Assembly: GCF_000746525.1 (NCBI RefSeq)
Contig: NZ_CP009048.1
Span: 3,031,501-3,095,500 of the forward strand
From: Pseudomonas alkylphenolica
Lineage (GTDB): Bacteria > Pseudomonadota > Gammaproteobacteria > Pseudomonadales > Pseudomonadaceae
Direction: 5' to 3'
Length of the DNA stretch: 64,000 nt
Shown here: positions 39,729 to 48,500 of the stretch, piece by piece
How the letters are laid out: the number at the start of each line of letters is the position of its first letter
Position numbering within the stretch: the stretch's first letter is position 1
The notes under the pieces: model-generated
Databases searched by the model: none
What the model saw: only the letters and a program-made list of their open reading frames with translations
Told to the model about the DNA's origin: nothing
Made by a program: the position numbers and the translations under genes

Positions 39729-40226
39729 TTAACGAATGGCAATGTCTGCGTAACGCCAACTCACATCGTAAATCGCAAAAGAGTAATCGAGGTGTGAAGC
39801 GGTAATCTCTGCCCAGCGAATATTTCTTCCGGCAGGAGCGGTATATTCGAAGGTTTGCTCATGAACAAGAGGTAATTGTTGCTGAGCAACCAAACCCAAA
39901 TCGTCATAAAACGCTATTGTCGGGGCCCCAACCTGAACGCCGTAAGCATGAAACCTCAAGTAGTCGACAGTGCCATCGAAGGACCATTTAACTCTAGCTG
40001 ACTGTTCAATCAATAGGATTCTCCTAATACCACTGGGCCGTATGCTGGTTAGAGCAGCCGGATCCCCAGCCGAGCCTGAACGAAGTAGTTCAAGTGTAAT
40101 CCGAGAAGCAACAGTTACAGGACGACCAATATAGAGATATTGATCTGGTACAGTGCTCCAATTTTCATACCCGTTTAGTCGTACTGCTATCGGTGTTATC
40201 GCCGAGCTATACTCGGCCTCACCCAT
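39729..40226 (-). CDS. Uncharacterised beta-rich protein (lectin/jelly-roll-like C-terminal module)
   Basis: A 165-residue protein of unknown function, taken from the ATG at 40226, which overlaps the stop of the upstream gene as TGATG. Alternating strands (RILLIEQSARVKWSF, FDGTVDYLRFHAYG, EQTFEYTAPAGRNIRWAEITA) look like a beta-sandwich. The YTAP-G-x-I-x-x-E segment recurs at the C-terminus of the 43178-43951 gene. No signal peptide or catalytic motif is visible. It may be the detached C-terminal module of its upstream neighbour. Confidence 0.6.
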   Translation of the reverse strand: MGEAEYSSAITPIAVRLNGYENWSTVPDQYLYIGRPVTVASRITLELLRSGSAGDPAALTSIRPSGIRRILLIEQSARVKWSFDGTVDYLRFHAYGVQVGAPTIAFYDDLGLVAQQQLPLVHEQTFEYTAPAGRNIRWAEITASHLDYSFAIYDVSWRYADIAIR

Positions 40227-41533
40227 CACCTCATACTGCCAGTTTTTACACCTTGACGGTCCAGTGCCATAAGTTGCTGTACTGGGACTGGGACCCTTAA
40301 TTCCTCTCCAGGCCGACTCACTGGCACAGCACTGGTGAAGAGATCGCCAGTTACCCCGCGCACCTGCTCTCCAGTGCGTAATCCCACTGAAGCGGGTACA
40401 ACGATATGCGCAGGGACATCTCGATTTCTGATTACCCCATTCGTCGCTTCTGGCACGGTCGGCGCCAGGAAGATTCTGTTGAACAGTTGGAGTGCCAAAG
40501 TCGGAAACGGGTATGCCTTAATTTCATCTGTAACGCCATCGAACGTCACCTTGACCAACACATTCAGTGCGCTTTCATGCTTGAAGCGCTCAAGTTCACT
40601 GCGCAATACGGTTTCGGTCACACCCACCAAATCGCCGACCAGTTGCCCTCGCGCCACGTAGAACGTATGCGGGGTACCATCCACCAATGTGCCCTGCGCG
40701 CTGATCCAATAGCGCTGCCCTTGGGCAATCAACGGCCAGGCCTCGACCGTGGCGCTGGCATCGCCCGCGAAACGGCTGAGGTCCAGCGTGCCGCCGCTGG
40801 CCTGAGGTACCACCGGCACAGGCAAATGTTGCTGGCCGAGTACACTTACCGGTAGCTCCAAAGGCTGGGACAGCACGGCGGGGTTGGCGCCGCGGATAAC
40901 GGCATAAAGCACCCTGATAGTCTTGCCCTGACTGGCCGCGACCACGGAGACCGGGATATCAAAGTCGACATAACCGAAAAGGCTGCCATTTTTTTGTTCG
41001 GTTTGGTGTGAGTCCGCTACACCTTCACCGCGCCAGTCCACGGCCAGGATATCGGTTGCCAACATACCGACATAGTCAACCCGCACGGTGGCGCCGTTTC
41101 GCGCATTGTTCGGATCGAGCGTACCGCCCAGCGCCTCTCTCACCGTAGGCTTATCCAGAATCAGCCCCTGTTGGCGCTCGATCCGGAACGTCAGTGCCGG
41201 CGACGTGTCGACCCTGCCGCTCTTGCGTGTGACCTCATAGGTCACCGATACGCTGGTATCAAGGTTGCCAATGATGTACGGCTCATAGTCGATATGGATG
41301 GCAATTGGAAATCCGACGTTACTCTTATCGACTTCAACTTTGATGGTGAAATTGAAGCCAGCACCGCCTAGCCACCTGAGGGTTATTGAATCGCCCTCGG
41401 TCTTGCCCGGGTACTGGGGGATGTTGGCCTTGGTCCCGTTGCGAACCTCGTCAGGATCGAGGATAAAGTTTTTGAGGCCGACTATGGCTTCAGCAATGCG
41501 GCTGTCTGCTCGGGATTCACTGAGCGTGGTCAT
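40226..41533 (-). CDS. Uncharacterised multi-domain Ig-like beta-strand protein
   Basis: A 435-residue protein starting MTTLSESRADSRIAEAIVGL (GGAG upstream of the ATG at 41533). It has repeated Ig-like units: VSVTYEVTRKSGRVDTSPALTFRIE, GATVRVDYVGMLATDILAVDW and GGTLDLSRFAGDASATVEAWPLIAQGQRYWIS. No signal peptide, membrane segment or enzyme motif is seen. Its first 150 residues are clearly homologous to the 43178-43951 protein. The frame stays open upstream to a second ATG at 41704 whose MTRLKIFRSNLTP stretch recurs as a remnant at 43098-43181. Function unknown; pseudomonads carry several such proteins. Confidence 0.65.
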   Translation of the reverse strand: MTTLSESRADSRIAEAIVGLKNFILDPDEVRNGTKANIPQYPGKTEGDSITLRWLGGAGFNFTIKVEVDKSNVGFPIAIHIDYEPYIIGNLDTSVSVTYEVTRKSGRVDTSPALTFRIERQQGLILDKPTVREALGGTLDPNNARNGATVRVDYVGMLATDILAVDWRGEGVADSHQTEQKNGSLFGYVDFDIPVSVVAASQGKTIRVLYAVIRGANPAVLSQPLELPVSVLGQQHLPVPVVPQASGGTLDLSRFAGDASATVEAWPLIAQGQRYWISAQGTLVDGTPHTFYVARGQLVGDLVGVTETVLRSELERFKHESALNVLVKVTFDGVTDEIKAYPFPTLALQLFNRIFLAPTVPEATNGVIRNRDVPAHIVVPASVGLRTGEQVRGVTGDLFTSAVPVSRPGEELRVPVPVQQLMALDRQGVKTGSMR

Positions 41534-41809
41534 GATGGGCTCCGGAAGGTGATCAGCGCGGTGCGAGTGTGTTGCGGGGTAGTGTGCGGAAAATCCGGGC
41601 ATCCGGTAACTGACAAAAATACTAGGTGGCACCAAGTTTCCGCTTCGCTCTTGCTTTGGTGCGGGGGGTGTCAAATTGCTTCGAAAGATTTTAAGTCTGG
41701 TCATTTCAGGTCCTAGGAAATAACCTACGCGGTCTGTCGATGCCCTTCTGATTGCTCTGGGAAACCAGCCCTAATAGGCTTGCTTGGTCACTGTCGGTTC
41801 AGTGATCGG

Positions 41810-41940
41810 GTGTGGAAACCCGGGTATATCGTGAGTGCTGTCGTTATGGCAGTTGTGCGCGGGAGGCTTCAGGGCCTGCCGGGGTTACTCACGACCTGGT
41901 TTTCCACCCCGCGTACAACTGCCACCCTTCGTGTGGAAAC
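41810..41940 (+). promoter_or_regulatory. Structured leader of the DUF6124-type gene
   Basis: The leader holds GTGTGGAAAC twice in direct orientation (41810-41819 and 41931-41940) and an inverted GTGGAAAACC-like copy near 41898. A long imperfect inverted repeat, TGGCAGTTGTGCGCGGG (41847-41863) against CCCCGCGTACAACTGCCA (41907-41924), lies between them. The arrangement suggests a folded 5' leader or a protein-binding array that controls the small gene 35 nt downstream. Confidence 0.55.
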
Positions 41941-41974
41941 GAGCGGTCGTAGTTCAATCTCGTGAGGCTGTGCC

Positions 41975-42277
41975 ATGAAGAAGATTGTCCCCGATCCACC
42001 CTCGCTCTATCCCACCCTCGAAAAACCGTTCGGCGACTGCCCCGCCGGTCACCCGCAATTGTTCTCCGTCAACGCCGGCCTCGCCCCGCACGACGCCCTG
42101 GTGCATATCTCGCTGTACCTGCGTTGCGCGTATGACACGGGCAACAAGGCTTTCGATGGAATCGATGAATCATCCAAGGGCTTTCTCTGGTCCACCCTGC
42201 ATTCGGTGGAGATGGCCAAGGGGCTGGCTGAGGCTCTGCTCGATGCCCTTGAGGATGGCGAGTTGAATCCGCTTTAA
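41975..42277 (+). CDS. DUF6124/DUF3077-type small protein
   Basis: A 100-residue protein beginning MKKIVPDPPSLYPTLEKPFG, then CPAGHPQLFSVNAGLAPHDALVHISLYLRCAYDT and TLHSVEMAKGLAEALLDAL. This is a family I recognise as widespread small Pseudomonas proteins (DUF6124, formerly DUF3077) without known function. GTGAGG lies upstream of the ATG. The unusual repeat-bearing leader implies dedicated regulation. Confidence 0.75.
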   Translation: MKKIVPDPPSLYPTLEKPFGDCPAGHPQLFSVNAGLAPHDALVHISLYLRCAYDTGNKAFDGIDESSKGFLWSTLHSVEMAKGLAEALLDALEDGELNPL

Positions 42278-42280
42278 AAG

Positions 42281-42348
42281 CATCGCGGGGCAAGCCCGCT
42301 CCCACCGGGATGGTGGTAGCCCGGTGGGAGCGGGCTTGCCCCGCGATG
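42281..42348. repeat. REP inverted pair (BIME)
   Basis: ATCGCGGGGCAAGCCCGC and its inverted copy face each other, sitting between the converging DUF6124-type gene and the thioesterase gene. Confidence 0.93.
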
Positions 42349-42354
42349 ACGCAG

Positions 42355-42792
42355 CTAGTCAGTCAACTTACGCAATTCAGCACGCACCAATTCAGGAATG
42401 GCGGTCGACTTGTTGCTGGCCCGGTCTACATACACATAGACAACGTAACCAAGCGCTGACACTTCAGCCTCGTCATTGCGGAAGATCCCCAGTTCATAAC
42501 GGGCACTGCTGCTACCCAGGTGCGCAATACGCAGGCCCACGGTCACCTGATCAGGAAAGGTGATCGACGAAAAGAAGGTGCAGCTCGACTCGACAATCAG
42601 GCCGATGACCGGGCTGCTGTCGATATCCAGCGTCCCCTGCGCCACCAGGAACTGGCTGATCGCCGAATCGAAGAATGAGTAGTAGACGACGTTCTGTACA
42701 TGCCCATAAGAGTCATGGTCACCCCAGCGCGTGCCGAGGGTGTAGAAACGCCGAAAGTCTTCGCGACGGGGACGGTAGGCCTTCTCGCTCAT
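42355..42792 (-). CDS. Acyl-CoA thioesterase, 4HBT/YbgC-like hotdog fold
   Basis: A 145-residue hotdog-fold protein. The signature TRWGDHDSYGHVQNVVYYSFFDSA contains the catalytic Asp-x4-H-x-N/Y pattern of 4HBT/YbgC thioesterases. VESSCTFFSSITFPDQVTVGLRIAHLGSSSARYELGIF forms the central strands. It would hydrolyse short or medium acyl-CoA in the cytoplasm. It is a single gene with no evident operon partner. Confidence 0.88.
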   Translation of the reverse strand: MSEKAYRPRREDFRRFYTLGTRWGDHDSYGHVQNVVYYSFFDSAISQFLVAQGTLDIDSSPVIGLIVESSCTFFSSITFPDQVTVGLRIAHLGSSSARYELGIFRNDEAEVSALGYVVYVYVDRASNKSTAIPELVRAELRKLTD

Positions 42793-43097
42793 AGCACCTC
42801 CAGCGGATTGGCGGCACTGTGGTTGGTACTGGATTCCGTCGCAAGCATAGGAAAAACCTCATACGAGTATTTTGATAGTGTCCGCTCGTGTGCAGACGAG
42901 CCTGGGCTATCACGATATACACTCGCTACCGCGCAGCCCCCCCTCCCGGACCGGGGGGAGCAGTCGAAAAAGCGGGGGGGCCTAAGGCGACACCTGTGAA
43001 AGTTTACTAATCGCTGGTCAGCGCCAGAGACTTGCCATTAGATATCAGCATGCTGCGATACCGCACGCTCAACCAGCAGTTTGCAGGAAGCGACCAA
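42793..43097. other. Intergenic stretch without a gene
   Basis: I see no coding frame here. A GC-rich imperfect hairpin (CTCCCGGACCGGGGGGAG, about 42945-42962) and the promoter of the thioesterase gene are the only likely contents. Confidence 0.4.
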
Positions 43098-43181
43098 CTA
43101 GTGAGCACTGAAATTTTCGCTTCGCTCTTGCTGTTGTCCGTGGGGTGTCAAATTGCTTCGAAAGTTTTTAAGCCTGGTCAT
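43098..43181 (-). pseudogene. Remnant of an Ig-like family gene (27 codons)
   Basis: The frame begins MTRLKNFRSNLTPHGQQQERSENF and stops after FSAH. It is nearly identical to the sequence upstream of the 40226-41533 gene (MTRLKIFRSNLTP...KQERSGN). Its ATG overlaps the stop of the 43178-43951 gene by 4 nt. It looks like the start of a further paralogue lost by deletion, although a conserved short coupled peptide cannot be excluded. Confidence 0.55.
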
Positions 43182-43951
43182 TTCAGCTCCCACGCGAGCT
43201 CGTTAATAAGCACGTAACCCTGACCAGTTTGTACGCCATCTACTTCTATGTAGTGGATCATTTCGCCCTCGGGTGCAGTGTACGTTGTAACTGCGACTTG
43301 CTCTCGGGCGACTTGCAGCGTTTCCAGGTGACTGGACGCGTTGTAGTAACTTATTTTGGCAACCCCAAGCCTGTCGACAGAGCTAATGGTATAGGCTTTG
43401 AGGGTCTTGGCGGGAAAGGCAATGGTTAGCCTTACGCGTGACGAGGAGGTAAGCCTCAACAGACCATTTTCGATCTTGCAATCCTTGTCACCCCCACCTT
43501 GAGATAGGAGCCTGATGACAGTGCCCAAGGGGGTTGTCAAATTTTGGCCCACTCTCAGCTCTGTGGGCGCAATTCCTTGGAAGTCTTCCTTTCCCCGCTG
43601 CCACTGGATCAGGAACGAGAGTGGCTGCGACTTAGCGTCTTGGCCGTCCTTGCGCTTGACCTCATAGCTCACCGACACACGGTTATCGAGGTTGCCGATG
43701 ATGTACGGATCATAGGCGATCCTGACTGGAATCGGAGCACCGACGTTGCCTGCATTCACGGGAATGGTGGTGGTGAAACTGGGACCTGCTGCGCTTTGCC
43801 AGGTAAAGGTTATTACGTCGCCTACCGCCTTGCCGTGGTACTGGGGAATGTTTGCGTTGGTCCCATTGGGAACTTCGCCGGGATCTAGAATCAGGTTCTG
43901 CAGGCCGACGATGGCCTGAGTATTCTGGCCGAGTCCATTGGCGATGGTCAT
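43178..43951 (-). CDS. Uncharacterised Ig-like/beta-sandwich protein, paralogue of the 40226-41533 product
   Basis: A 257-residue protein. The N-terminal half (AIVGLQNLILDPGEVPNGTNANIPQY, VRIAYDPYIIGNLDNRVSVSYEVKRKDG) is homologous to the start of the 40226-41533 product (AIVGLKNFILDPDEVRNGTKANIPQY). The C-terminal half (TSSSRVRLTIAFPAKTLKAY; TYTAPEGEMIHYIEVDG) resembles the separate 39729-40226 protein. This gene therefore looks like a fused, shortened form of that two-gene pair. CAGGAG precedes the ATG. Upstream DNA shares CCACCTAGYATTTTTGTCAG with the other copy. No function can be assigned. Confidence 0.65.
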   Translation of the reverse strand: MTIANGLGQNTQAIVGLQNLILDPGEVPNGTNANIPQYHGKAVGDVITFTWQSAAGPSFTTTIPVNAGNVGAPIPVRIAYDPYIIGNLDNRVSVSYEVKRKDGQDAKSQPLSFLIQWQRGKEDFQGIAPTELRVGQNLTTPLGTVIRLLSQGGGDKDCKIENGLLRLTSSSRVRLTIAFPAKTLKAYTISSVDRLGVAKISYYNASSHLETLQVAREQVAVTTYTAPEGEMIHYIEVDGVQTGQGYVLINELAWELK

Positions 43952-44182
43952 GTACGGCTCCTGAAAGTGAATGGTGCAGGGTTGGCGTGCTACTGGGTAT
44001 TCTGCGCAGAACTAGAGCTTCAGGTAACTGACAAAAATGCTAGGTGGCAGCGTGTTTTTTATACCTGCCTACTTGTCGAGGATAGTGGCGAGTTATCTTT
44101 CGAGCATGAAACAAACACCCAAGGCCTTTCACCCTGGTATTTTTGTCAGGTGACAACAATTAGTGAAAGGTTGAACATCCCG

Positions 44183-45040
44183 ATGCGACCTCCAACCAAT
44201 TGGGTGTTCACAATGAACTCTTCGTCACCAGCTCCGGCAGCAACGCCATTTGACCCGTTCGACAAGACGCAGGTACAGGCATTTGCAAAAAGAGGCAAAG
44301 GATCAGCCAGGCATACCCCACCTACGGTGATTGAGGCCCCTGACGGCAACCTCAACCCGCTGCTCGGTGCAACGGTGCGTATTAGCTATTCGGAGATGGA
44401 CGCCAACGACTCCGTGGTGGTGAACTGGGAAGGAGAGAATGAATCATCGCAATGGTCGTCCTTACCTACGAAAGTAGGAAATAACAACCCGCTGGATATC
44501 GCGGTTCCCGCCTATATTGTGATTGCCAGCGCAGAAATGTCTGTGCAGATCACCTACATCGTGATCAAGGATGGAGTTCCAAGCTTGTCCCAGCCGCTTG
44601 CCCTGAAAATCGGACCGATAAGCCAGGGGCCAGGCCTGATTCATGACGATTTTGAGGATGCTCCATTAGGGGCATTTACAGAGCTCAAACGTCCAGGCAT
44701 GACAATCAAGGTACTAAGCGGCGGTGCAAACATCATCAATAATGGCCTTACTAACAAATCCATTAGTACAGCTAACAGGAGTAACTTAGAGGTCATATTT
44801 GATACAGAAATCAGCCTCTTCGCCTTTAGCTTTTCAGCCTCCGGCGATGTAAATAAGGGCTTACTTTTCAGGGCTTACGCCAGCGATGAATCTAACGTCG
44901 ATAAAGACCACGGTACTAATTCGGTGCTACACAGGAACTGGCTTAGTGGCAAAGGCAAGAAAATAAAGAAAATTTTATTCTCTCGCCTCCATGAAAGCTC
45001 GAACACTACCTACATGCTCGATGACTTTTGGTTTGTATAA
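44183..45040 (+). CDS. Third Ig-like family protein
   Basis: About 285 residues from the ATG at 44183 (GAAAGG upstream; ATG 44213 is the alternative). An Ig-like unit (PDGNLNPLLGATVRISYSEMDANDSVVVNWEG ... VQITYIVIKDGVPSLSQPLALKI) matches the repeats of the two minus-strand paralogues. A C-terminal beta-sandwich (IHDDFEDAPLGAFTEL; LEVIFDTEISLFAFSFSASGD; TTYMLDDFWFV) resembles carbohydrate-binding-like folds. It is divergent from the 43178-43951 gene, and TATTTTTGTCAG motifs occur on both sides of the shared upstream region. The AT-rich 3' half suggests recent acquisition. Function unknown. Confidence 0.6.
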   Translation: MRPPTNWVFTMNSSSPAPAATPFDPFDKTQVQAFAKRGKGSARHTPPTVIEAPDGNLNPLLGATVRISYSEMDANDSVVVNWEGENESSQWSSLPTKVGNNNPLDIAVPAYIVIASAEMSVQITYIVIKDGVPSLSQPLALKIGPISQGPGLIHDDFEDAPLGAFTELKRPGMTIKVLSGGANIINNGLTNKSISTANRSNLEVIFDTEISLFAFSFSASGDVNKGLLFRAYASDESNVDKDHGTNSVLHRNWLSGKGKKIKKILFSRLHESSNTTYMLDDFWFV

Positions 45041-45052
45041 ATCATTGTAAAC

Positions 45053-45103
45053 TGAACTGCGCCCTAAAAGCTGGACACCCATCCAACCTTTAGGGGCAGT
45101 TCA
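45053..45103. repeat. 51-bp imperfect palindrome resembling abutted IS3-family terminal repeats
   Basis: TGAACTGCGCCCTAAAAGC and, inverted, TGAACTGCCCCTAAAGGTTG meet around TGGACACCCATCCA. TGAACTGC-x-CC-x-AAA-x-x-TGGAC is the usual look of IS3-family ends. No transposase is present, so this may be an end-to-end relic or miniature derivative. It could also terminate transcription between the converging genes. Confidence 0.5.
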
Positions 45104-45232
45104 AACACAGAGAGCAGGCAAATGCCCGCGCGCTTTGACATGACCGGGGTTGCCCCATATATGGGCGTCAACTCACAATATCAGCGGGGTGTGGGGCACC
45201 TCGAAACGCTTCACAATAAGGGAAAGCAGTTG

Positions 45233-46189
45233 CTAATAGTCGTAGCGATCCACTGCCCGGCGCCGCTCGTTGTCGTCACGCATGTCGTAGTTGGCGGTGG
45301 TCTGGATGTTGCTGTGGTGTGCGAGTTTCTGCGCAATCGACAGGTCGTGCTCTTCGATCACCCGGGTGATGAACGAGCGACGGAAGTCATGGGGCATGAT
45401 CTTTACCCCGACCTGAGTGCCGCGCTGACGGGCAATGTAGTAGATCGCATGCTTGGTGATGCGCTCGCGGGTGATGTGGCTGCCGCGGCGAATGCGGTTG
45501 AACAGGAAGTCATCATCGGCCTGGCCTTCTGGCAATTGCTCGCGCCGAAAGGCCAGCCAGGCGTTGAGTTTGTCGAACGCCCAGGTCGGCGCGTATTTGA
45601 TCAGTTGCTTGTTGCCCTTGCCCAGCACCTGCAGGCTGCGCTCGTGGAAATCGACCTGGCTCAGGTCGAGGTTGACCGATTCGGATTTGCGCATGCCGGT
45701 GCCATAGAGCAAGGCGATCACCGCCGCATCGCGCAACCCCTGCGGGCGCGGGTCGGCAGCGCAGGCGTCCATCAGTTCACGGATCAGGCTGCGCTTGAGG
45801 TTGCGCCCGCTGGCCAGTCGTGTGCCCTGGGTCGGTTTGACGCTGCGGATGCGCAGCAGCTGATCCTGGCTGATCAAGCCCAGACGCCAGGCCTCGTTCA
45901 TCACCCCACGCACCGCATTGACGTACAGCGACGAAGTGTTGGGCGCATAACCATCGGCGCGCAAGGCCGCCACCAAGGCGGTGACATGGCCAGGTTCAAG
46001 CTGGTGCCAAGGTATATCGCTGATGTCGCAATCCTCGAAATCCAGGCGGTCGGCGGCATCCTGGAGGATGTACTTCATGGTCAGCTGACTGGAAGGCGCC
46101 AGGCGGGCGAGGTATTGCAGCAGGGGGTTTTGCAGTGAATCGGACAAACCGGGAATCCTGTAGAACGAAGCTGGGGGCAAATGCCCCAT
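45233..46189 (-). CDS. Tyrosine recombinase/site-specific integrase
   Basis: The 318-residue protein has an N-terminal SAM-like/core-binding domain (DIPWHQLEPGHVTALVAALRADGYAPNTSSLYVNAVRGVMNEAWRLG). The catalytic domain is complete: Arg in LLYGTGMRKSE, Lys in VLGKGNKQ, H-x-x-R in MPHDFRRSF, His in LAHHSNIQTT and Tyr in NYDMRD. It is XerC/D-like in size. A perfect 13-bp palindrome ATGACCAGGTCAT (46193-46205) lies right before the start and may be an operator or recombination site. No tRNA or paired att site was found. It borders the accessory stretch 39.7-45 kb. Confidence 0.88.
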   Translation of the reverse strand: MGHLPPASFYRIPGLSDSLQNPLLQYLARLAPSSQLTMKYILQDAADRLDFEDCDISDIPWHQLEPGHVTALVAALRADGYAPNTSSLYVNAVRGVMNEAWRLGLISQDQLLRIRSVKPTQGTRLASGRNLKRSLIRELMDACAADPRPQGLRDAAVIALLYGTGMRKSESVNLDLSQVDFHERSLQVLGKGNKQLIKYAPTWAFDKLNAWLAFRREQLPEGQADDDFLFNRIRRGSHITRERITKHAIYYIARQRGTQVGVKIMPHDFRRSFITRVIEEHDLSIAQKLAHHSNIQTTANYDMRDDNERRRAVDRYDY

Positions 46190-46349
46190 GTCATGACCAG
46201 GTCATTGATTGGCAAGCCATTTACACCCGGTACGGATGCCGATAGTACCTCATCCGACCCGTTCGGATCGATTGAAGGCAATATCATGGCGTGCCCTGCC
46301 CCCGGCTTGCGGCTACAGTTGCTCAAGGTCCCCATAGCCCCGAGACAAC

Positions 46350-46997
46350 ATGGCATTTCATCGACTGAGCCGCAGCCACCCGCGCTTGAGTATCGCCGCC
46401 CTCGTCGGGCTCCTGAGCGGTTGGCTGCTGCCGGCGAACGATTGGGTCGAGCATGTGCTGATCGGCTGGAACAGCGGCGTCTGGCTCTACCTGCTGTTGA
46501 TTCTGTGGCTGACGCTGGGCGCCAACGCAGAAAAGGTCCGCAAGGTTGCCAGTATCGAGGACGAGAACGCCGGGCTGGTGCTGTTCACGGTCAGCATCGC
46601 GGCCATTGCCAGTCTGGTCGCGGTGGTGCTGCAACTGGCGGCCGGCGCTCAGCTCGAAGATGGGCCGACGGCGCTGCAGCTGACCTTTACCGCCTTCACC
46701 GTCGCCGGCTCGTGGCTGCTGATCGGTGCGATTTTCAGCCTACACTATGCCCACCTGTTCTACACCGCCCAGGCGCACACGCCGCTGCTACGCTTCAGCG
46801 ATGGCGAACGTCACCCCGACTATTGGGACTTTCACTACTTTTCCTACACCTTGAGCGTCGCGGTACAGACCTCCGATGTCGGCGTGGCCGGGCGGACAAT
46901 GCGCCGGGTGGTGCTGGCCCACTCATTGGTAGGGTTTATCTTCAACACCGCCATTCTGGGTTTTACCATCAACATGGCCGCCACACTGATCAAGTGA
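46350..46997 (+). CDS. DUF1345 family membrane protein
   Basis: A 215-residue protein with about five membrane segments, including [63 protein letters not shown] and [23 protein letters not shown]. The segment [33 protein letters not shown] is characteristic of DUF1345. Function unknown. Its 3' end overlaps the 3' end of the opposite aminotransferase gene by 75 nt. Confidence 0.85.
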   Translation: MAFHRLSRSHPRLSIAALVGLLSGWLLPANDWVEHVLIGWNSGVWLYLLLILWLTLGANAEKVRKVASIEDENAGLVLFTVSIAAIASLVAVVLQLAAGAQLEDGPTALQLTFTAFTVAGSWLLIGAIFSLHYAHLFYTAQAHTPLLRFSDGERHPDYWDFHYFSYTLSVAVQTSDVGVAGRTMRRVVLAHSLVGFIFNTAILGFTINMAATLIK

Positions 46998-48179
46998 AAG
47001 CCGGCCTTCGAGCACCTGCACAGCACACCGGGCGATGCGCTGGCAGGCCTGCTCCAGACGCTCACTGTCGAGCACCAGACCAATGCGCAAGTGCCCCGCC
47101 GCACTGGGGCCGAAGGCATCACCGGCGAGCACCGCCACCCCGTGTTCCTCCAGCAAGCGCTCGGCAAAAGCCTGCGCCCCCAGGCCGGTGGCGCGGATAT
47201 CAACCATCACGAACATCCCGCCGTCCGGCTTGTGCACGCTGATACCCGGACAATCGGCGAGGCTGGCACACACCCGGTCACGCCGCTCGCGGTAGCTGTC
47301 ACGCATCTGCCGCACCTGCGGCAGCTCCTGTTCCAGTGCCACCTGGGCGGCATCGAGGATGAAATCCGGCAGACCGAAGAGCATGCACAGCGCCAGGTTG
47401 CTCAAATGGTCGCACAACGCCTGCGGAGCAATGACCCAGCCGACCCGCCAGCCCGACATGGCGTGGGATTTGGACAAACTGTTGATGGTCGCGCAGCGCG
47501 CAGCCATGCCCGGCAGGCTAGCCGGGCTGAAATGCGCGCCTTCATACAGCAGCTCGCTATAGACCTCATCAGAGATCAGCCACAGGTCTTGCTCGATACA
47601 GATCTGCGCCAGACGCTCCCAGCTGTGCCTGGGCAAGCTGGCTCCGGAAGGATTGTGCGGGCTGTTGAGCAGCAACGCCCGTGTGCGTGAGGTAACCCGC
47701 GCGGCGACGTCGGCCGGATCGACGCGAAAGCCTTGCTCGGGACGTACCGGCACCGGTACCACCTTCGCTGCGCAGGCACCAAACACAGCCTCGTAGGTGA
47801 CATACATCGGCTCGGCGACGATGACCTCGTCACCGGCATCGAACAGGCACTGGGCCACGCCATACAAGGCACATTGCGCGCCGGCCAGCACCACCACTTC
47901 CTGCGGATCGACCCGCTGGCCACTTTGACGCGTTTGCTGGCGAGCAATGGCCTGGCGCAAGCCAAGGCTGCCACGCACGTCGGAGTAGTGCGTATTACCG
48001 GCACGCAGACTGTTTACAGCGGCCTCGACAACAGGCTGCGGCGTATCGAAATCCGGGTCGCCGATCGACAGCAGGAACACCTCGCGCCCCTGCTCGCGCA
48101 GTTCCAGCGCGCGGTAGTGGATGTTCCAGGCAGCAGCACCGTCACCGGCGATACGTTGGGTGAGCGTGGAATAACGCAT
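46923..48179 (-). CDS. Pyridoxal-phosphate aminotransferase, class I/II
   Basis: From the ATG at 48179 (AAGGAGACC upstream) the protein has 418 residues. The fold-type I pattern is present: [78 protein letters not shown] (N-x-G loop), [11 protein letters not shown] and [18 protein letters not shown] with the PLP lysine. It resembles arginine:pyruvate and related aspartate-family aminotransferases; the amino-acid specificity cannot be read. The last 25 residues come from the overlap with the DUF1345 gene and look like a non-conserved extension. An in-frame start 73 codons upstream is rejected. Confidence 0.9.
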   Translation of the reverse strand: MRYSTLTQRIAGDGAAAWNIHYRALELREQGREVFLLSIGDPDFDTPQPVVEAAVNSLRAGNTHYSDVRGSLGLRQAIARQQTRQSGQRVDPQEVVVLAGAQCALYGVAQCLFDAGDEVIVAEPMYVTYEAVFGACAAKVVPVPVRPEQGFRVDPADVAARVTSRTRALLLNSPHNPSGASLPRHSWERLAQICIEQDLWLISDEVYSELLYEGAHFSPASLPGMAARCATINSLSKSHAMSGWRVGWVIAPQALCDHLSNLALCMLFGLPDFILDAAQVALEQELPQVRQMRDSYRERRDRVCASLADCPGISVHKPDGGMFVMVDIRATGLGAQAFAERLLEEHGVAVLAGDAFGPSAAGHLRIGLVLDSERLEQACQRIARCAVQVLEGRLSLDQCGGHVDGKTQNGGVEDKPYQ

Positions 48180-48500
48180 GGCGGTCTCCTTGACTGAACC
48201 CGGGGGAGCCATTGGTCCGAAAATCCCAGGCAGGCATCCCAGCCGACTGTCGGTAAAAATAGCAGAGCGCCATTGCCCGCAGCGGGGAAATGTTGCCGGC
48301 AAACGTTTGCCGTTCCGGTCTTTGTTTTCAGGGGATTTTGCAGTCGCCAATGGCCAGCTTGAAAGAACCGGAAAACTGTCATGACCGCGGGCGGACATTC
48401 ACGGTAGCGGTGCTATGTTTAGGTTTCTTGAATGTTCGCCAAGTCTTGAAGCACAGCTTGCTCCGCTCGCCCTGTTGTTCACCCCTACATGGAGGCCGGA

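Noticed and set aside
42937..42980. GC-rich hairpin as a terminator
   Set aside because: No T run follows on either strand and no gene ends there.
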